A stretch of DNA of 46,191 nucleotides from Methanobacterium sp. Maddingley MBC34 (GCA_000309865.1 AMGN01000040.1:1-46191), one strand, 5' to 3'. Shown: positions 20,839-33,000, counted from the first letter of the stretch. The notes: generated from the letters alone by a model not told the origin. Numbers and translations are program-made.

Positions 20839-21405
20839 TTACTTTTTAAGGTTGTCCAGGGCTATGTTGAGTTTCAACACATTTACAATTTCCTTTCCAA
20901 ATCCAAGGAAAGTATTCTCCTGGTTACTGGTTATTATTTCCTTAACCTGGGACTCACTTATTCCCCGTGCACTGGCAATTCTTGGAACCTGGATCATGGC
21001 TGAATCAGCGTAGATATATCCTTCCAGTCCACTGCCTGATGCAAGAACCAGGTCTGCAGGGATGGTCGTATTATTCTGTAATGAGTTTTCTGTCTTAATC
21101 TCCTGTATTCTTTCGGTAACATTGTCAATCAACTTCTGACTGGTTGGTCCCAGATTGGATCCACTGGAGGTGCTGGAGTTATAATCAATTACTGAAGGTC
21201 TGCCATGGAAATAAGCAGGACTTGAAAAATCTTGCCCTATGAGTTGTGAACCCAGTACCGTCCCATTTTCATTTTTTATCAGGTTTCCATTGGCCTGTTC
21301 AGAAAACGTCAGTTGAGATATTCCGGTGATAACCATAGGGTAAATTACACCAAGGATTATGGTGAATGCCACGAATATTAATATTGCGCTTTTTAATTCT
21401 TTCAT
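20839..21405 (-). CDS. kdpC: K+-transporting ATPase subunit C
   Basis: A 188-residue subunit with one N-terminal membrane helix (about 8-28) and a soluble domain. The family signature is seen in G-S-Q-L-I-G-Q-D-F-S-S-P-A-Y-F-H-G-R-P-S. The substrate-pocket region P-A-D-L-V-L-A-S-G-S-G-L-E and the R-G-I-S-E-S-Q-V motif are complete. KdpC joins and stabilises the KdpA-KdpB complex and raises ATP affinity. It starts 3 bases after kdpB and is clearly part of the kdpABC-D transcript. Confidence 0.97.
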   Translation of the reverse strand: MKELKSAILIFVAFTIILGVIYPMVITGISQLTFSEQANGNLIKNENGTVLGSQLIGQDFSSPAYFHGRPSVIDYNSSTSSGSNLGPTSQKLIDNVTERIQEIKTENSLQNNTTIPADLVLASGSGLEGYIYADSAMIQVPRIASARGISESQVKEIITSNQENTFLGFGKEIVNVLKLNIALDNLKK

Positions 21406-21408
21406 GGT

Positions 21409-23463
21409 CTAACCTCCTAGTCCTAATGCAATTATTATCATGTCAATTAGCTTGATACCAACAAATGGTATTAGCAATCCCCCACCACCGTATATGAGGA
21501 GATTCATACCCAGCAGTCTGGAAACAGACGAGGTTTCACGGAATTTAACACCCCTTAACGCCAGGGGAATCAGCATAGGAATCACAATGGCATTGAAGAT
21601 TACAGCAGCTAAAACTGCACTGGATGGTGTGGATAATCCCATTATGTTCAGAATACCCAGTTCGGGGTAGGCTACTGCAAATACAGCGGGAATGATGGCG
21701 AAATATTTTGCCACATCATTGGCTATACTGAAAGTGGTGAGAGCACCCCTGGTAATGAGGATCTCCTTCCCGATCTCCACTATATCCAGCAACTTAGAGG
21801 GGGATGAATCCAGATCTATCATGTTGGCTGCTTCCCGGGCTGCAGATGTTCCTGCACTCATGGCCACTGCCACATCAGCCTGTGCCAGTGCCGGTGCATC
21901 GTTGGTTCCGTCCCCAATCATGGCCACCAGGTACTGATTGTCTCCAGACTGATATTTACGAATCATCTCCAGCTTGGTCTCCGGCCTGGCCTGGGCACTG
22001 AAATCATCCACCCCCGCTTCAACAGCTATTGAAGCCGCTGTTAGGGGATTATCTCCCGTTATCATGATGGATTTGATTCCCATCCGCCTTAGCTGGGCCA
22101 GTTTATTTTTAATGCCCTTCTTTATAATATCTTTCAGCCTTATGACACCAAGTATTCCGTTTTCATTGGCTACCACCAGTGGAGTGTCGCCTTTTATGGA
22201 TACATCATCTACCGCTTTCTTTATCTCTGGCAAGACAACTCCACCATTGCCCACAACAAAGGTCTCAATGGCATCTGCAGATCCTTTCCTTATCTTACTG
22301 GGACCAATATCCACCCCGCTCATTCGTGTTTCTGGAGTGAATGGGACAAATATGGTGTCTTCAGGAGGATGAATGCTGCTCCCGTGGATATCCAGTTCTT
22401 TCTTGGCTAACTTGACAATACTGCGTCCTTCGGGTGTTTCATCAGCCAGGGAGGACATTAAAGAGGCCTGGATCAGATCTCCCATCTTAACATTCGCAGC
22501 TGGGATGAATTCCGTGGCCATTCTGTTTCCCAGGGTGATGGTGCCAGTTTTATCCAGTAGTACCACACTTACATCTCCAGAGGCTTCCACTGCCCTGCCA
22601 CTTAAGGCCACCACATTATGCTGCAGTAATCTATCCATACCGGCAATACCAATAGCTGGTAGGAGTGCTCCGATGGTGGTGGGCATGAGACACACCAGTA
22701 AAGCTATTAAGATAGGTATGGATATGGATATTCCCATGTAACCGGCAAATGCAGGTAGGGTGACAACCACCGCTATGAACAATGTAGTTAAGGCAATGAG
22801 GAGGATCTCAAGAGCTTTTTCATTGGGTGTTTTCTGTCTTTTTGCACTCTCCACCATTCCGATCATGTTATCCAGGAAGGTGTGGCCGGGATCTGCGGTA
22901 ATCTGGATCTTGATGGTTCCGGAGAGTAGTTTGGTTCCACCAGTTACTCCACTTTTATCACCACCTGATTCTCTTACTACCGGGGCAGATTCTCCAGTAA
23001 CTGCGGATTCATCCACCAGTGCTGTTCCTTCGGTTATATCCCCATCACTGGGTATGATGTCTCCTTCTCCCACCAGTACTTTGTCACCTTTTTTCAGGGA
23101 CAGTGCAGATACTTCTTCGGTAGATCCATCATCATGAAGTAGTAGAGCCAGTGCCTCGCTCCTACTGCGTTTTAAGGATTCTGCACGGGCTTTCCCCTGG
23201 CTTTCTGCTATGGCTTCTGCGAAGTTGGCAAATAGGACTGTGAACCACAGCCAGATGGTGATCTGGATGTTGAACAGGTACCCTGCACCTGTTGCCATGT
23301 TAATAATGGTTTGTAAAGTGGTGATCACCGCACCTATTTCCACTATGAGCATTACCGGGTTTTTAAGGAGGGTTAATGGATTTAATCTGGTGAATGATCC
23401 CTTAAGGGCCTGTATTAAAATGTCTTTTTGGAAAATGCTTGAAGTTTTCTCTTTCATATCCAC
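21409..23463 (-). CDS. kdpB: K+-transporting P-type ATPase subunit B
   Basis: A 684-residue catalytic subunit. Seen are T-G-E-S in the actuator domain (about 155-158), D-K-T-G-T-I-T with the phosphorylated Asp (about 304), the hinge G-D-G-T-N-D-A-P-A-L-A (about 515) and hydrophobic helices at both ends. Length matches bacterial KdpB. It hydrolyses ATP to drive K+ uptake through KdpA. Spacing to kdpA is 6 bases and to kdpC 3 bases, so translation is coupled. No truncation or frameshift is seen. Confidence 0.98.
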   Translation of the reverse strand: MDMKEKTSSIFQKDILIQALKGSFTRLNPLTLLKNPVMLIVEIGAVITTLQTIINMATGAGYLFNIQITIWLWFTVLFANFAEAIAESQGKARAESLKRSRSEALALLLHDDGSTEEVSALSLKKGDKVLVGEGDIIPSDGDITEGTALVDESAVTGESAPVVRESGGDKSGVTGGTKLLSGTIKIQITADPGHTFLDNMIGMVESAKRQKTPNEKALEILLIALTTLFIAVVVTLPAFAGYMGISISIPILIALLVCLMPTTIGALLPAIGIAGMDRLLQHNVVALSGRAVEASGDVSVVLLDKTGTITLGNRMATEFIPAANVKMGDLIQASLMSSLADETPEGRSIVKLAKKELDIHGSSIHPPEDTIFVPFTPETRMSGVDIGPSKIRKGSADAIETFVVGNGGVVLPEIKKAVDDVSIKGDTPLVVANENGILGVIRLKDIIKKGIKNKLAQLRRMGIKSIMITGDNPLTAASIAVEAGVDDFSAQARPETKLEMIRKYQSGDNQYLVAMIGDGTNDAPALAQADVAVAMSAGTSAAREAANMIDLDSSPSKLLDIVEIGKEILITRGALTTFSIANDVAKYFAIIPAVFAVAYPELGILNIMGLSTPSSAVLAAVIFNAIVIPMLIPLALRGVKFRETSSVSRLLGMNLLIYGGGGLLIPFVGIKLIDMIIIALGLGG

Positions 23464-23469
23464 ACCTCC

Positions 23470-25176
23470 CTATGATGTTATATTTCCTCCCTGCATGAAC
23501 AGGTGGTCGAGTCCTGGTCCCAGAGCAAATACTGAGAAGAACGTAAGTGCCCCCAGTAATATTACCACCCCTGCCACCAGGATAATGAATAATGGACCGG
23601 TGGTTGGGAAGGTTGCCGCGCTCGTGGGAACCTTTCCCTTTTTGGCCAGTAAACCTGCCAGGGCAATTGCCGGAATTATGGTGGCGAATCTACCAATAAG
23701 CATGGCCAGGCCACCTGTGAGGTTGTAAAATACGGTGTTAGCACTCAGCCCTGCAAATGCTGAACCATTGTTCCCTATGGTTGAGAAGTAGGCGTAGAGT
23801 ATTTCAGACATACCATGTGCTGAAGGGTTGTTTAGACCGGCCAGACCATCTGGTACGGATATAGCAATTGCTGCCAGGATCAGTATGGCTGCCTGGGGCA
23901 CTACCAGAGGTATGACCGCCAGTGTCATCTCCGGGGGGCCTAATTTTTTACCCAGGAATTCTGGTGTTCGGCCGATCATGAGTCCTGCTATGAACATGGT
24001 TAAAATGACGTAGAATAACATTCCAGCCAGACCCACCCCCAGTCCACCAAATATAACTTCACCAGTGGCCATGTTGAACATGAAAACTAATCCTGTGAGG
24101 GGCATGGCACTATCGTGCATCATGTTTACTCCACCATTTGAAACAATGGTGGTGGCTGCTCCCCAGGCAGTAGATTCACCAACTCCCAATCTCACTTCTT
24201 TTCCTTCCAGATTTCCACTGGAGACTCCCATTTTTTCAATGATGGGGTTGGTCTGGTCTTCAGACCATAAGGCCACTCCCAGTCCCGCGACAAACAGGAT
24301 CATCATCACCGCGAATATGGCCAGTCCCTGTTTGAAGTTCCGGACCAGATATCCGAAGGCGAATACCAGAGACATTGGCAACAGGAGTATAGCCAGGGAT
24401 TCAAAGAAGTTGGTTATACCATTGGGATTTTCAAAGGGGTGAGCAGAGTTCACGTTGAAGAAACCGCCTCCATTGGATCCCAGCATTTTTATGGCTATTT
24501 GTGATGCTGCGGGCCCCAGTGGAATGGTTTGGTTAGCTCCTTCAAGGGTCTGAACAGTTGTATAAGGGTCGAAGGTTTGAACCACTCCCTGTGAAACCAG
24601 TAAAAGTGCCAGGATTACAGAAAGGGGTAGGAGTATGTAAAGCACCGAACGGGTCATGTCCACCCAGAAATTACCCAGATTTTCTGTATTTTTGCGGATA
24701 AATCCCCTGATTAGTACCAGGACCGCGGCGATACCTACTGCTGCTGAGACGAAGTTCTGAACTGCCAGACCCATCATCTGGGTGAGGTAACTCATGGTGG
24801 TTTCACCAGCATAGGACTGCCAGTTGGTGTTGGTTACAAAAGAAATTGCGGTGTTAAGGGCAGTGTCCCATCTTACACCTGGAAATCCTTCAGGGTTAAG
24901 TGGTAAATATCCCTGTAATAATTGCAGGGTGAAAAGAAATAGTATGGCAATGATGTTAAAAACTATAAGTGAATAGGCATAGCGTTTCCAGTTCATCTCC
25001 TCTGTTTCATCAACCCCTACCAGGCGGTAGATAAAACGTTCCACCGGTTGCAAAAATGGGGTCATGAAGGTTTTCTGCCCGGTGAAAACTTTGGACATGT
25101 ATTTTCCAATGGGCACCGCCAGAATAACTGTGACCATCAGGAGGACTAGGATAAAAATCAGATCTTCTGTTGCCAT
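23470..25176 (-). CDS. kdpA: K+-transporting ATPase subunit A
   Basis: A 568-residue channel-like membrane subunit of the KdpFABC complex with about ten helices. Selectivity-loop signatures of the family are seen: T-N-T-N-W-Q-S-Y-A-G-E (about 115-125), G-S-N-G-G-G-F-F-N-V-N-S-A-H-P-F-E-N-P (about 233-251), and S-T-I-G-N-N-G-S-A-F-A-G-L. The start ATG at 25176 follows GAGGGGGGTTATGGG. It overlaps the end of an upstream repeat-bearing ORF by 19 bases. No separate KdpF-like hydrophobic mini-gene is visible next to it. Confidence 0.98.
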   Translation of the reverse strand: MATEDLIFILVLLMVTVILAVPIGKYMSKVFTGQKTFMTPFLQPVERFIYRLVGVDETEEMNWKRYAYSLIVFNIIAILFLFTLQLLQGYLPLNPEGFPGVRWDTALNTAISFVTNTNWQSYAGETTMSYLTQMMGLAVQNFVSAAVGIAAVLVLIRGFIRKNTENLGNFWVDMTRSVLYILLPLSVILALLLVSQGVVQTFDPYTTVQTLEGANQTIPLGPAASQIAIKMLGSNGGGFFNVNSAHPFENPNGITNFFESLAILLLPMSLVFAFGYLVRNFKQGLAIFAVMMILFVAGLGVALWSEDQTNPIIEKMGVSSGNLEGKEVRLGVGESTAWGAATTIVSNGGVNMMHDSAMPLTGLVFMFNMATGEVIFGGLGVGLAGMLFYVILTMFIAGLMIGRTPEFLGKKLGPPEMTLAVIPLVVPQAAILILAAIAISVPDGLAGLNNPSAHGMSEILYAYFSTIGNNGSAFAGLSANTVFYNLTGGLAMLIGRFATIIPAIALAGLLAKKGKVPTSAATFPTTGPLFIILVAGVVILLGALTFFSVFALGPGLDHLFMQGGNITS

Positions 25177-25556
25177 CCCATAACCCCCCTCGTTCTGTAA
25201 CCTATTACAGAACTAGCTATATTTTGTTTATCAGAATCGTATGTTACCTTAGAAACAGTTAAGTTAGTAATTAGGTTAAATTCGGAATAATAGTTAAATC
25301 TGGAATCTTGATTAAATCCAGAATAATGGTTAAATCCGGAATAATTTCGCTCTTTAAATGGCAAAAGTGATTTGTTAAAAATAGTATGGTCTTTGTAAGA
25401 ATTTTCTACATTTAAATTTAATTCTACATTTAAATTTAATTTTTCAGTATTTGTGGTTAGTTCCATACAATTATCCATAGACGAATAATCCTCTAGAAAT
25501 GAAGACAAATCATCACCAATAAATGAATCACCATCTTCTTTTTCTGCTACTTCCAT
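25158..25556 (-). CDS. Putative 132-residue repeat protein in front of kdpA
   Basis: An acidic, Asn/Ser/Tyr-rich chain without membrane helix, so it is not KdpF. The ATG follows AGGGGTG eight bases upstream and the stop lies 16 codon bases inside kdpA. It contains two 18-bp tandem repeats, translated as E-L-N-L-N-V (two copies) and Y-S-G-F-N-x (four degenerate copies). Both have a period divisible by three, which keeps the frame. Against it: no known domain and a low-complexity, AT-rich sequence like other spacer repeats in this window. It may be a real regulatory small protein or a leader transcript that merely stays open. Confidence 0.4.
   Translation of the reverse strand: MEVAEKEDGDSFIGDDLSSFLEDYSSMDNCMELTTNTEKLNLNVELNLNVENSYKDHTIFNKSLLPFKERNYSGFNHYSGFNQDSRFNYYSEFNLITNLTVSKVTYDSDKQNIASSVIGYRTRGVMGWQQKI
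25274..25346. repeat. 18-bp tandem repeat, four copies
   Basis: Degenerate copies of g-t-t-a-a-a-t-c-c-g-g-a-a-t-a-a-t start near 25275, 25293, 25311 and 25329. A second 18-bp duplication (tctacatttaaatttaat) starts at 25405 and 25423. Both lie in the kdp leader region and inside the 132-codon ORF. Confidence 0.75.
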
Positions 25557-26340
25557 TATTATACACCCCTAATAGGAATCTACAACATGTCTAAACACTA
25601 AGTTCATGAGAACTAACCCCATATTGTCTTATATAATCTTTATGCAGATTTAAACTGCTTTATATTAGATTTCAGACTGAGATAGTCTCATTGTACTATA
25701 TCACGTACATTTTATCAATTACACTCACAAGTTTTATGTCTTCTATTTTCCAGAAATTCATTACCAAGATCACCTCTCACTTTCCATTCCATCTTCCTAT
25801 ACTTGATCAATTAAGGAAAAATATCCTACCTAATTAGTTTTTCAGGGCGAATAAAGATATTTCCTTAATTTCAAACTGCATAGACCTACAATGGTGACTA
25901 TTTAACTTATTCCCACGGTGAATTCGATAAGTCAATTCACATTATGGGAAATTTCAAACCTCGTAACGATCGTACTTTCTCCTATTTAAATTTTGCTCAA
26001 AAAAACAGTTGATTAAATTTACATGAAAATACAGGAAAACTCTCTATTCAACATTATCATAATTATTCATCAAGTATTATTTTATTTTATCCGTTTGAAT
26101 TAATTATATTTGAAAATAGCAGCAAATGCAACTGTATATAAAATGTTAGCACATAATAACTAATCAATGGTCCAAACATAATGACTGAAATTAATTTTCA
26201 GTATTTTTGATGATGATCCTTGAAAGACTAGATTAGGATTACTTCATTAACAACAAAGATTATATGTTAGTCTGATCTACCTTTACCGCCTAGAAAAAAT
26301 TAATGTATTTCTGAAGTGAAAAATAAGGGGTTGTGGGCAA
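25557..26340. other. 784-bp divergent regulatory gap between kdp and trkH
   Basis: No ORF with coding character is visible. The gap is very AT-rich. Besides the kdp promoter it holds overlapping inverted repeats AGACT-N5-AGTCT and TGAGA-N3-TCTCA (25674-25690) and TGTAC-N8-GTACA (25692-25709). Near 26297 a TATA-like aaaaaattaatg precedes trkH, whose ATG follows the G-rich ggggttgtggg. I see no recognised riboswitch or RNA gene. Confidence 0.5.
25601..25638 (-). promoter_or_regulatory. Probable kdp promoter with inverted repeat
   Basis: A TATA box GATTATATAA on the minus strand (25629-25638) is followed about 25 bases on by the inverted repeat AGTTC-N4-GAACT (25601-25614), which would cover the transcription start. 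The position fits a repressor operator controlling the kdp transcript. The regulator is not known. Confidence 0.5.
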
Positions 26341-27828
26341 ATGCAACAGATTCACCGCTTGAGTAGAAGAGAAGTTAAGACCATACTGCACCATACAGGG
26401 AATGTTTGCATACTCCTGGCAGCCGCCATGTTAATTCCCATTCTAATTACTTTCATATATAATGAACCGAAATACATAACTCCTTTTCTTTATTCTGCTA
26501 TTATAAGCATGGTTATTGGTTTTCTTCTGGTGAAACTGTTTAAAGTTGAAATTAAAATGACACTGAAAAGTGCCATGATCTTTTCCACCATCATATGGCT
26601 TATTGCCTGTGCACTGGGAGCTTTACCCTACTACATTTCAGGGGATTTATCTTATCTTAATTCTTATTTTGAGGCCATGTCTGGATTCACAACCACTGGC
26701 TTCAGCATGTACGCCAACCTGGAAACAGTATCATATACCATGAACTTCTGGCGTGCTTTCACCCAGTGGATTGGAGGTCTTGGCATTATATTCCTTCTTT
26801 TGGTCCTTTTAAGGTCCACTGGTGCTGATGTTATGCGCCTTTACCTGGCAGAAGGTAGAGAAGAGAGATTGGTACCAAGTATCAAGCATTCCACCAGAAT
26901 TATAGTTTACATTTACCTTTTGTTTACTGGAATTGGAATTGTCCTATTTTTAGCTGCAGGAATGCCTGTTTTCGATTCTGTTTTCCACACATTTGTCTCC
27001 TTATCCACTGGTGGGTTCGGAATGCATAACACCAGTGTTTTATTCTACAACAGTGTCTGGATAGAAATTGTGGCAATGATAGTAATGATGATCGGTGCCA
27101 CCAACTTTGCCCTGCACTACACAGTCATTAAAGGGAACTGGAGAGAATACTTTAAAGATATAGAGACAAAGGTGGCCTTTGGTCTTATAATAATTTCCAC
27201 AATCCTGGTGACCTTTATGCTCTATAACAACCAGGTCTATGGCCATGAATTTTTGCTTAATTTAAGGTTCAGCCTGTTCCAGGTGGTTTCAGCTGTTACC
27301 ACCACTGGTCTGCAAACCGCATTCTATCCGGATATACTCAGCAAGTGGATTGGTCTGGGTACTTTCCTCATGACCATACTCATGATCATTGGTGCCGGAT
27401 CCCTGTCTACCGGTGGGGGTATTAAGTGGCTGAGAGTGGGCATACTTCTCAAAGGCATATCCTGGCAGGTTAAATCATTTATATTACCAGGTAAAGCTGT
27501 TATGGCTAAAAAATTACACCACGTTACTGAACTGCAGATAACTGATGATATTTTAAGATTAACCGGGGCGTTTTTATCCACTTACATACTGGTGTACATT
27601 GTGAGCGTAGTCATAGTCCTGATTTACTATCCTGACATCTCCAGGGTCATATTTGAAGTGGCCTCTGCCCTGAGTAATGTGGGACTTTCCAGTGGAATTA
27701 TGACACCTACATCCCCTGCACTGGTGAAAATAGTGTTCATAATCGATTTCTGGATGGGAAGACTGGAAATCTGGCCAGTTTTACTGTTGATAGCCATTAC
27801 CATTAATAATGTGGTTAGGAGAAGGTAA
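26341..27828 (+). CDS. trkH: TrkH/KtrB-family potassium transporter
   Basis: A 495-residue membrane protein with the four pore-loop repeats of the Trk family: T-T-T-G-F-S, S-T-G-G-F-G, T-T-T-G-L-Q and N-V-G-L-S-S-G, each with the selectivity Gly. Length and the first-helix pair match TrkH more than the shorter KtrB. It imports K+ with low affinity and high rate. No TrkA/KtrA regulator is adjacent, so the gating subunit must lie elsewhere. It is divergent from kdp, which places low- and high-affinity uptake side by side and may allow joint control from the shared gap. Confidence 0.95.
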   Translation: MQQIHRLSRREVKTILHHTGNVCILLAAAMLIPILITFIYNEPKYITPFLYSAIISMVIGFLLVKLFKVEIKMTLKSAMIFSTIIWLIACALGALPYYISGDLSYLNSYFEAMSGFTTTGFSMYANLETVSYTMNFWRAFTQWIGGLGIIFLLLVLLRSTGADVMRLYLAEGREERLVPSIKHSTRIIVYIYLLFTGIGIVLFLAAGMPVFDSVFHTFVSLSTGGFGMHNTSVLFYNSVWIEIVAMIVMMIGATNFALHYTVIKGNWREYFKDIETKVAFGLIIISTILVTFMLYNNQVYGHEFLLNLRFSLFQVVSAVTTTGLQTAFYPDILSKWIGLGTFLMTILMIIGAGSLSTGGGIKWLRVGILLKGISWQVKSFILPGKAVMAKKLHHVTELQITDDILRLTGAFLSTYILVYIVSVVIVLIYYPDISRVIFEVASALSNVGLSSGIMTPTSPALVKIVFIIDFWMGRLEIWPVLLLIAITINNVVRRR

Positions 27829-27890
27829 CTACTTCTTTGTTTTAAAAATAAAACAAAACAAAAATTTTATAGATAATGAGGAGGAATTAT

Positions 27891-28319
27891 ATGTGGCATA
27901 AACAGGTAGAACTTAAGGTTGATGATGATTTTTATATTCTGGTGGATGAAGGAATGGAGGATATTGTTAAAAACTTCTTTCACTGGGAAATTGAAACCTG
28001 CAATTCATGTATTGATTATAAAGGGTCAGTGTGGATTGAATTCTGCGAATATGGAGAGTGGGAGCGATTTTTACAGCTAGCCCTCCGAAATAATATCACC
28101 GAAAAAGGAAAACACCCTGAAAAAGAAACACTATGGGATTTCCTTCAGGAAAAGTCCAGGGTAAATCTGGTTTTTGATGAAGAATTAATAGACGACCCCA
28201 ACAACGAAGAAGGAACCGTTGGCACTGGTGTTCTTATAATATGTGTTGGTTTAAAATTCCCTAAAGAATTAATGGGTGAATTTAGAGAGTTATTCTTTGA
28301 AGTTTTTCCACCAGAATAA
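27891..28319 (+). CDS. Acidic protein of unknown function downstream of trkH
   Basis: A 142-residue acidic protein beginning M-W-H-K-Q-V-E-L-K-V. The ATG at 27891 follows GAGGAGG; the upstream Met at 27876 lies before this site and is unlikely. There are two Cys in C-N-S-C, a Trp-rich middle (V-W-I-E-F-C-E-Y-G-E-W-E-R-F) and the hydrophobic V-G-T-G-V-L-I-I-C-V-G. I do not recognise the family. It lies 62 bases after trkH, so co-transcription is possible, but nothing links it to potassium. Confidence 0.75.
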   Translation: MWHKQVELKVDDDFYILVDEGMEDIVKNFFHWEIETCNSCIDYKGSVWIEFCEYGEWERFLQLALRNNITEKGKHPEKETLWDFLQEKSRVNLVFDEELIDDPNNEEGTVGTGVLIICVGLKFPKELMGEFRELFFEVFPPE

Positions 28320-28355
28320 TCTTATTTCTTTTTTAAAAATAATAGTCCAGTAATA

Positions 28356-31286
<2,931 letters not shown>

Positions 31287-31343
31287 ATAATCAACAAGAA
31301 TAATGTATGTTTGTGATCCTATTATTTTTTTTGTAACCATGAT

Positions 31344-31411
31344 GCGAACGAACGTTAGTTTTATATACTATTGGATACAAGTTATATCTATGAAGCTAAC
31401 GAACGTTAGTT
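31344..31411. promoter_or_regulatory. Twin TetR-type operators between divergent promoters
   Basis: The 14-mer aacgaacgttagtt occurs exactly twice (31347-31360 and 31398-31411), 51 bases apart. The right copy is the inverted repeat CTAAC-GAAC-GTTAG (31396-31409); the left copy is CGAAC-GAAC-GTTAG. A minus-strand TATA (gttttatata, 31357-31366) lies just before the left site and a plus-strand TATA-like gttatatct (31381-31389) before the right site. Each operator would cover one transcription start. The adjacent TetR-family gene is the likely binder. Confidence 0.75.
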
Positions 31412-31425
31412 AAGGAGAACATCAT

Positions 31426-32055
31426 ATGGAAGATCAAAAAACAAAAGACAACATCAAACCAACCAAAGAAAGAATATTCGACGTATCACTTGAATTATTC
31501 GCAGATAAAGGTTTTGATGGTGTTTCTGTGCGCGAAATAGCCAGAACCGTGGGAATAAGGGAAAGTTCAATTTACAATCATTATCCCAGTAAAGATGCAA
31601 TAATGGACTCCATCTTTGCATACTTCCAGAAAGAATTAGTTAAAATGAGGCCACCAGAGGCACGAAATCCGAATAAAATCAACAAAATAACTCCAGATAT
31701 CTTTCATGAACGGGTAAACCGTACTTTGGACATTTTAAGAACACCAAAAATGGCAAAAATATTCCAAATCAGCTCCAGCGAACAATTCAGGGATGAAAGG
31801 GCCAAGAACATTATTCTAAATGCTTTAATAAAAGAACCCCAACAGTTCACAGAAAATGTGTTGAAAAAAATGGTTGAAAACAAAGTAATCAAACCAATTG
31901 ACCCAGAAATTCTTGCAGTAGAATTCCAATACCCTCTTTTCACCTTATTCCTTGAATATCTTATTTTAAGAAGTGAAGGTTCCGATACCAGTACCGTTGA
32001 GAAAGCTATATCGAATCATGTTGATTATTTCGTAGATACAATTAGGAGAGAGTAA
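31426..32055 (+). CDS. TetR/AcrR-family transcriptional regulator
   Basis: A 209-residue regulator. The N-terminal helix-turn-helix is clear: I-F-D-V-S-L-E-L-F-A-D-K-G-F-D-G-V-S-V-R-E-I-A, followed by V-G-I-R-E-S-S-I-Y-N-H-Y-P-S-K-D (about 18-62). The C-terminal ligand domain is family-specific and gives no clue to the inducer. The ATG follows AAGGAG. It is first in a three-gene operon with the ferredoxin-like and flavodoxin-like genes (3-base gap, then 4-base overlap). The operator copy just upstream suggests self-repression and joint control of the divergent kinase. Confidence 0.93.
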   Translation: MEDQKTKDNIKPTKERIFDVSLELFADKGFDGVSVREIARTVGIRESSIYNHYPSKDAIMDSIFAYFQKELVKMRPPEARNPNKINKITPDIFHERVNRTLDILRTPKMAKIFQISSSEQFRDERAKNIILNALIKEPQQFTENVLKKMVENKVIKPIDPEILAVEFQYPLFTLFLEYLILRSEGSDTSTVEKAISNHVDYFVDTIRRE

Positions 32056-32058
32056 TCA

Positions 32059-33000
32059 ATGAACATGTTGAGTGAAATCAAATCCAAATATGCCGATTAC
32101 CGGTTGAACAAGATTAACAGGTTAGAAACCAGCATATCACAAGGAGACTCTGGAATAAAATCCAACAACAATTCTCCACCCAAAATAATGCCGGATAAAC
32201 TTAAAATAACCCTGAAAACATTACCTAAACAGCTTTCCATTGCCAAAAACATGGAATACACTGTTAAATCCCTGAAAAACAACCCTGAAAATCCGGGAGC
32301 CATTGCTGAGAATGGTTTTAAAGAAAAATTTGAAGATTATGCCCATTTGGTAGGAATAGACCTGGTTGCTTACACTGATATCCCCTCTGAGTTCATATTC
32401 AAAGACCGTTACCTAACCTATAAAAACGCTATCGTCCTGGTTATGGAAATGAACAAAGAAGCCATAGATAATGCTCCCAGCCCCCAGACACAGGAAATGG
32501 GAGTGGTGACCTATGATGAGCTGGGTAAGACCACTAATCTCCTAACTTCTTATCTCCGGGAAAATGGTTTTGCTGCCCAGGCCAGCCACCCTGCAGGAGG
32601 TTTCGTAGTTTATCCTGCACTGGCCCAGAAAGCTGGTTTAGGATGTAAAGGAAGACATGGTATGCTTATAACCCCTGAATTCGGACCAAGACAAAGGATT
32701 TCTGCAATATTCACCAGCATCACCAACTTCCCTCACAATAATGATAATGAACATTCCTGGATGAATGATTTCTGTGAAAAATGTGGAAAATGCATAAAAT
32801 CCTGCCCAGAGAATGCCATAACCGAAGAACACCTTGAAAACAATGAAAAGAGGACTGTAATCCTGAAAGAGTCCTGTCATGGATGTACTATCTGTATGAA
32901 GGAGTGTATGTTCAATAGGAAGGACTATGCTCAGATTAAAGACAGAATTCACTCTGTAATTAGGGAATGGAATGATGGAAGTAAGAAGGTGAGAACATGA
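32059..33000 (+). CDS. 4Fe-4S protein of the QueG/reductive-dehalogenase-like type
   Basis: A 313-residue soluble protein. A poorly conserved N-terminal part (about 1-100) is followed by an alpha/beta region with Y-A-H-L-V-G-I-D and G-L-G-C-K-G-R-H-G-M-L-I-T-P-E-F-G-P-R, the pattern shared by QueG and dehalogenase catalytic domains. The C-terminal double cluster region has C-E-K-C-G-K-C-I-K-S-C-P and C-H-G-C-T-I-C-M-K-E-C. No cobalamin-binding domain is evident, so a simple electron carrier or reductase role is more likely than epoxyqueuosine reduction. It overlaps the flavodoxin-like gene by ATGA, which suggests that the two form an electron-transfer pair. Confidence 0.85.
   Translation: MNMLSEIKSKYADYRLNKINRLETSISQGDSGIKSNNNSPPKIMPDKLKITLKTLPKQLSIAKNMEYTVKSLKNNPENPGAIAENGFKEKFEDYAHLVGIDLVAYTDIPSEFIFKDRYLTYKNAIVLVMEMNKEAIDNAPSPQTQEMGVVTYDELGKTTNLLTSYLRENGFAAQASHPAGGFVVYPALAQKAGLGCKGRHGMLITPEFGPRQRISAIFTSITNFPHNNDNEHSWMNDFCEKCGKCIKSCPENAITEEHLENNEKRTVILKESCHGCTICMKECMFNRKDYAQIKDRIHSVIREWNDGSKKVRT

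Noticed and set aside
25557..26340. c-di-AMP riboswitch upstream of potassium genes
   Set aside because: This would fit the genes, but I see no matching conserved stems, and this riboswitch class is bacterial as far as I know.
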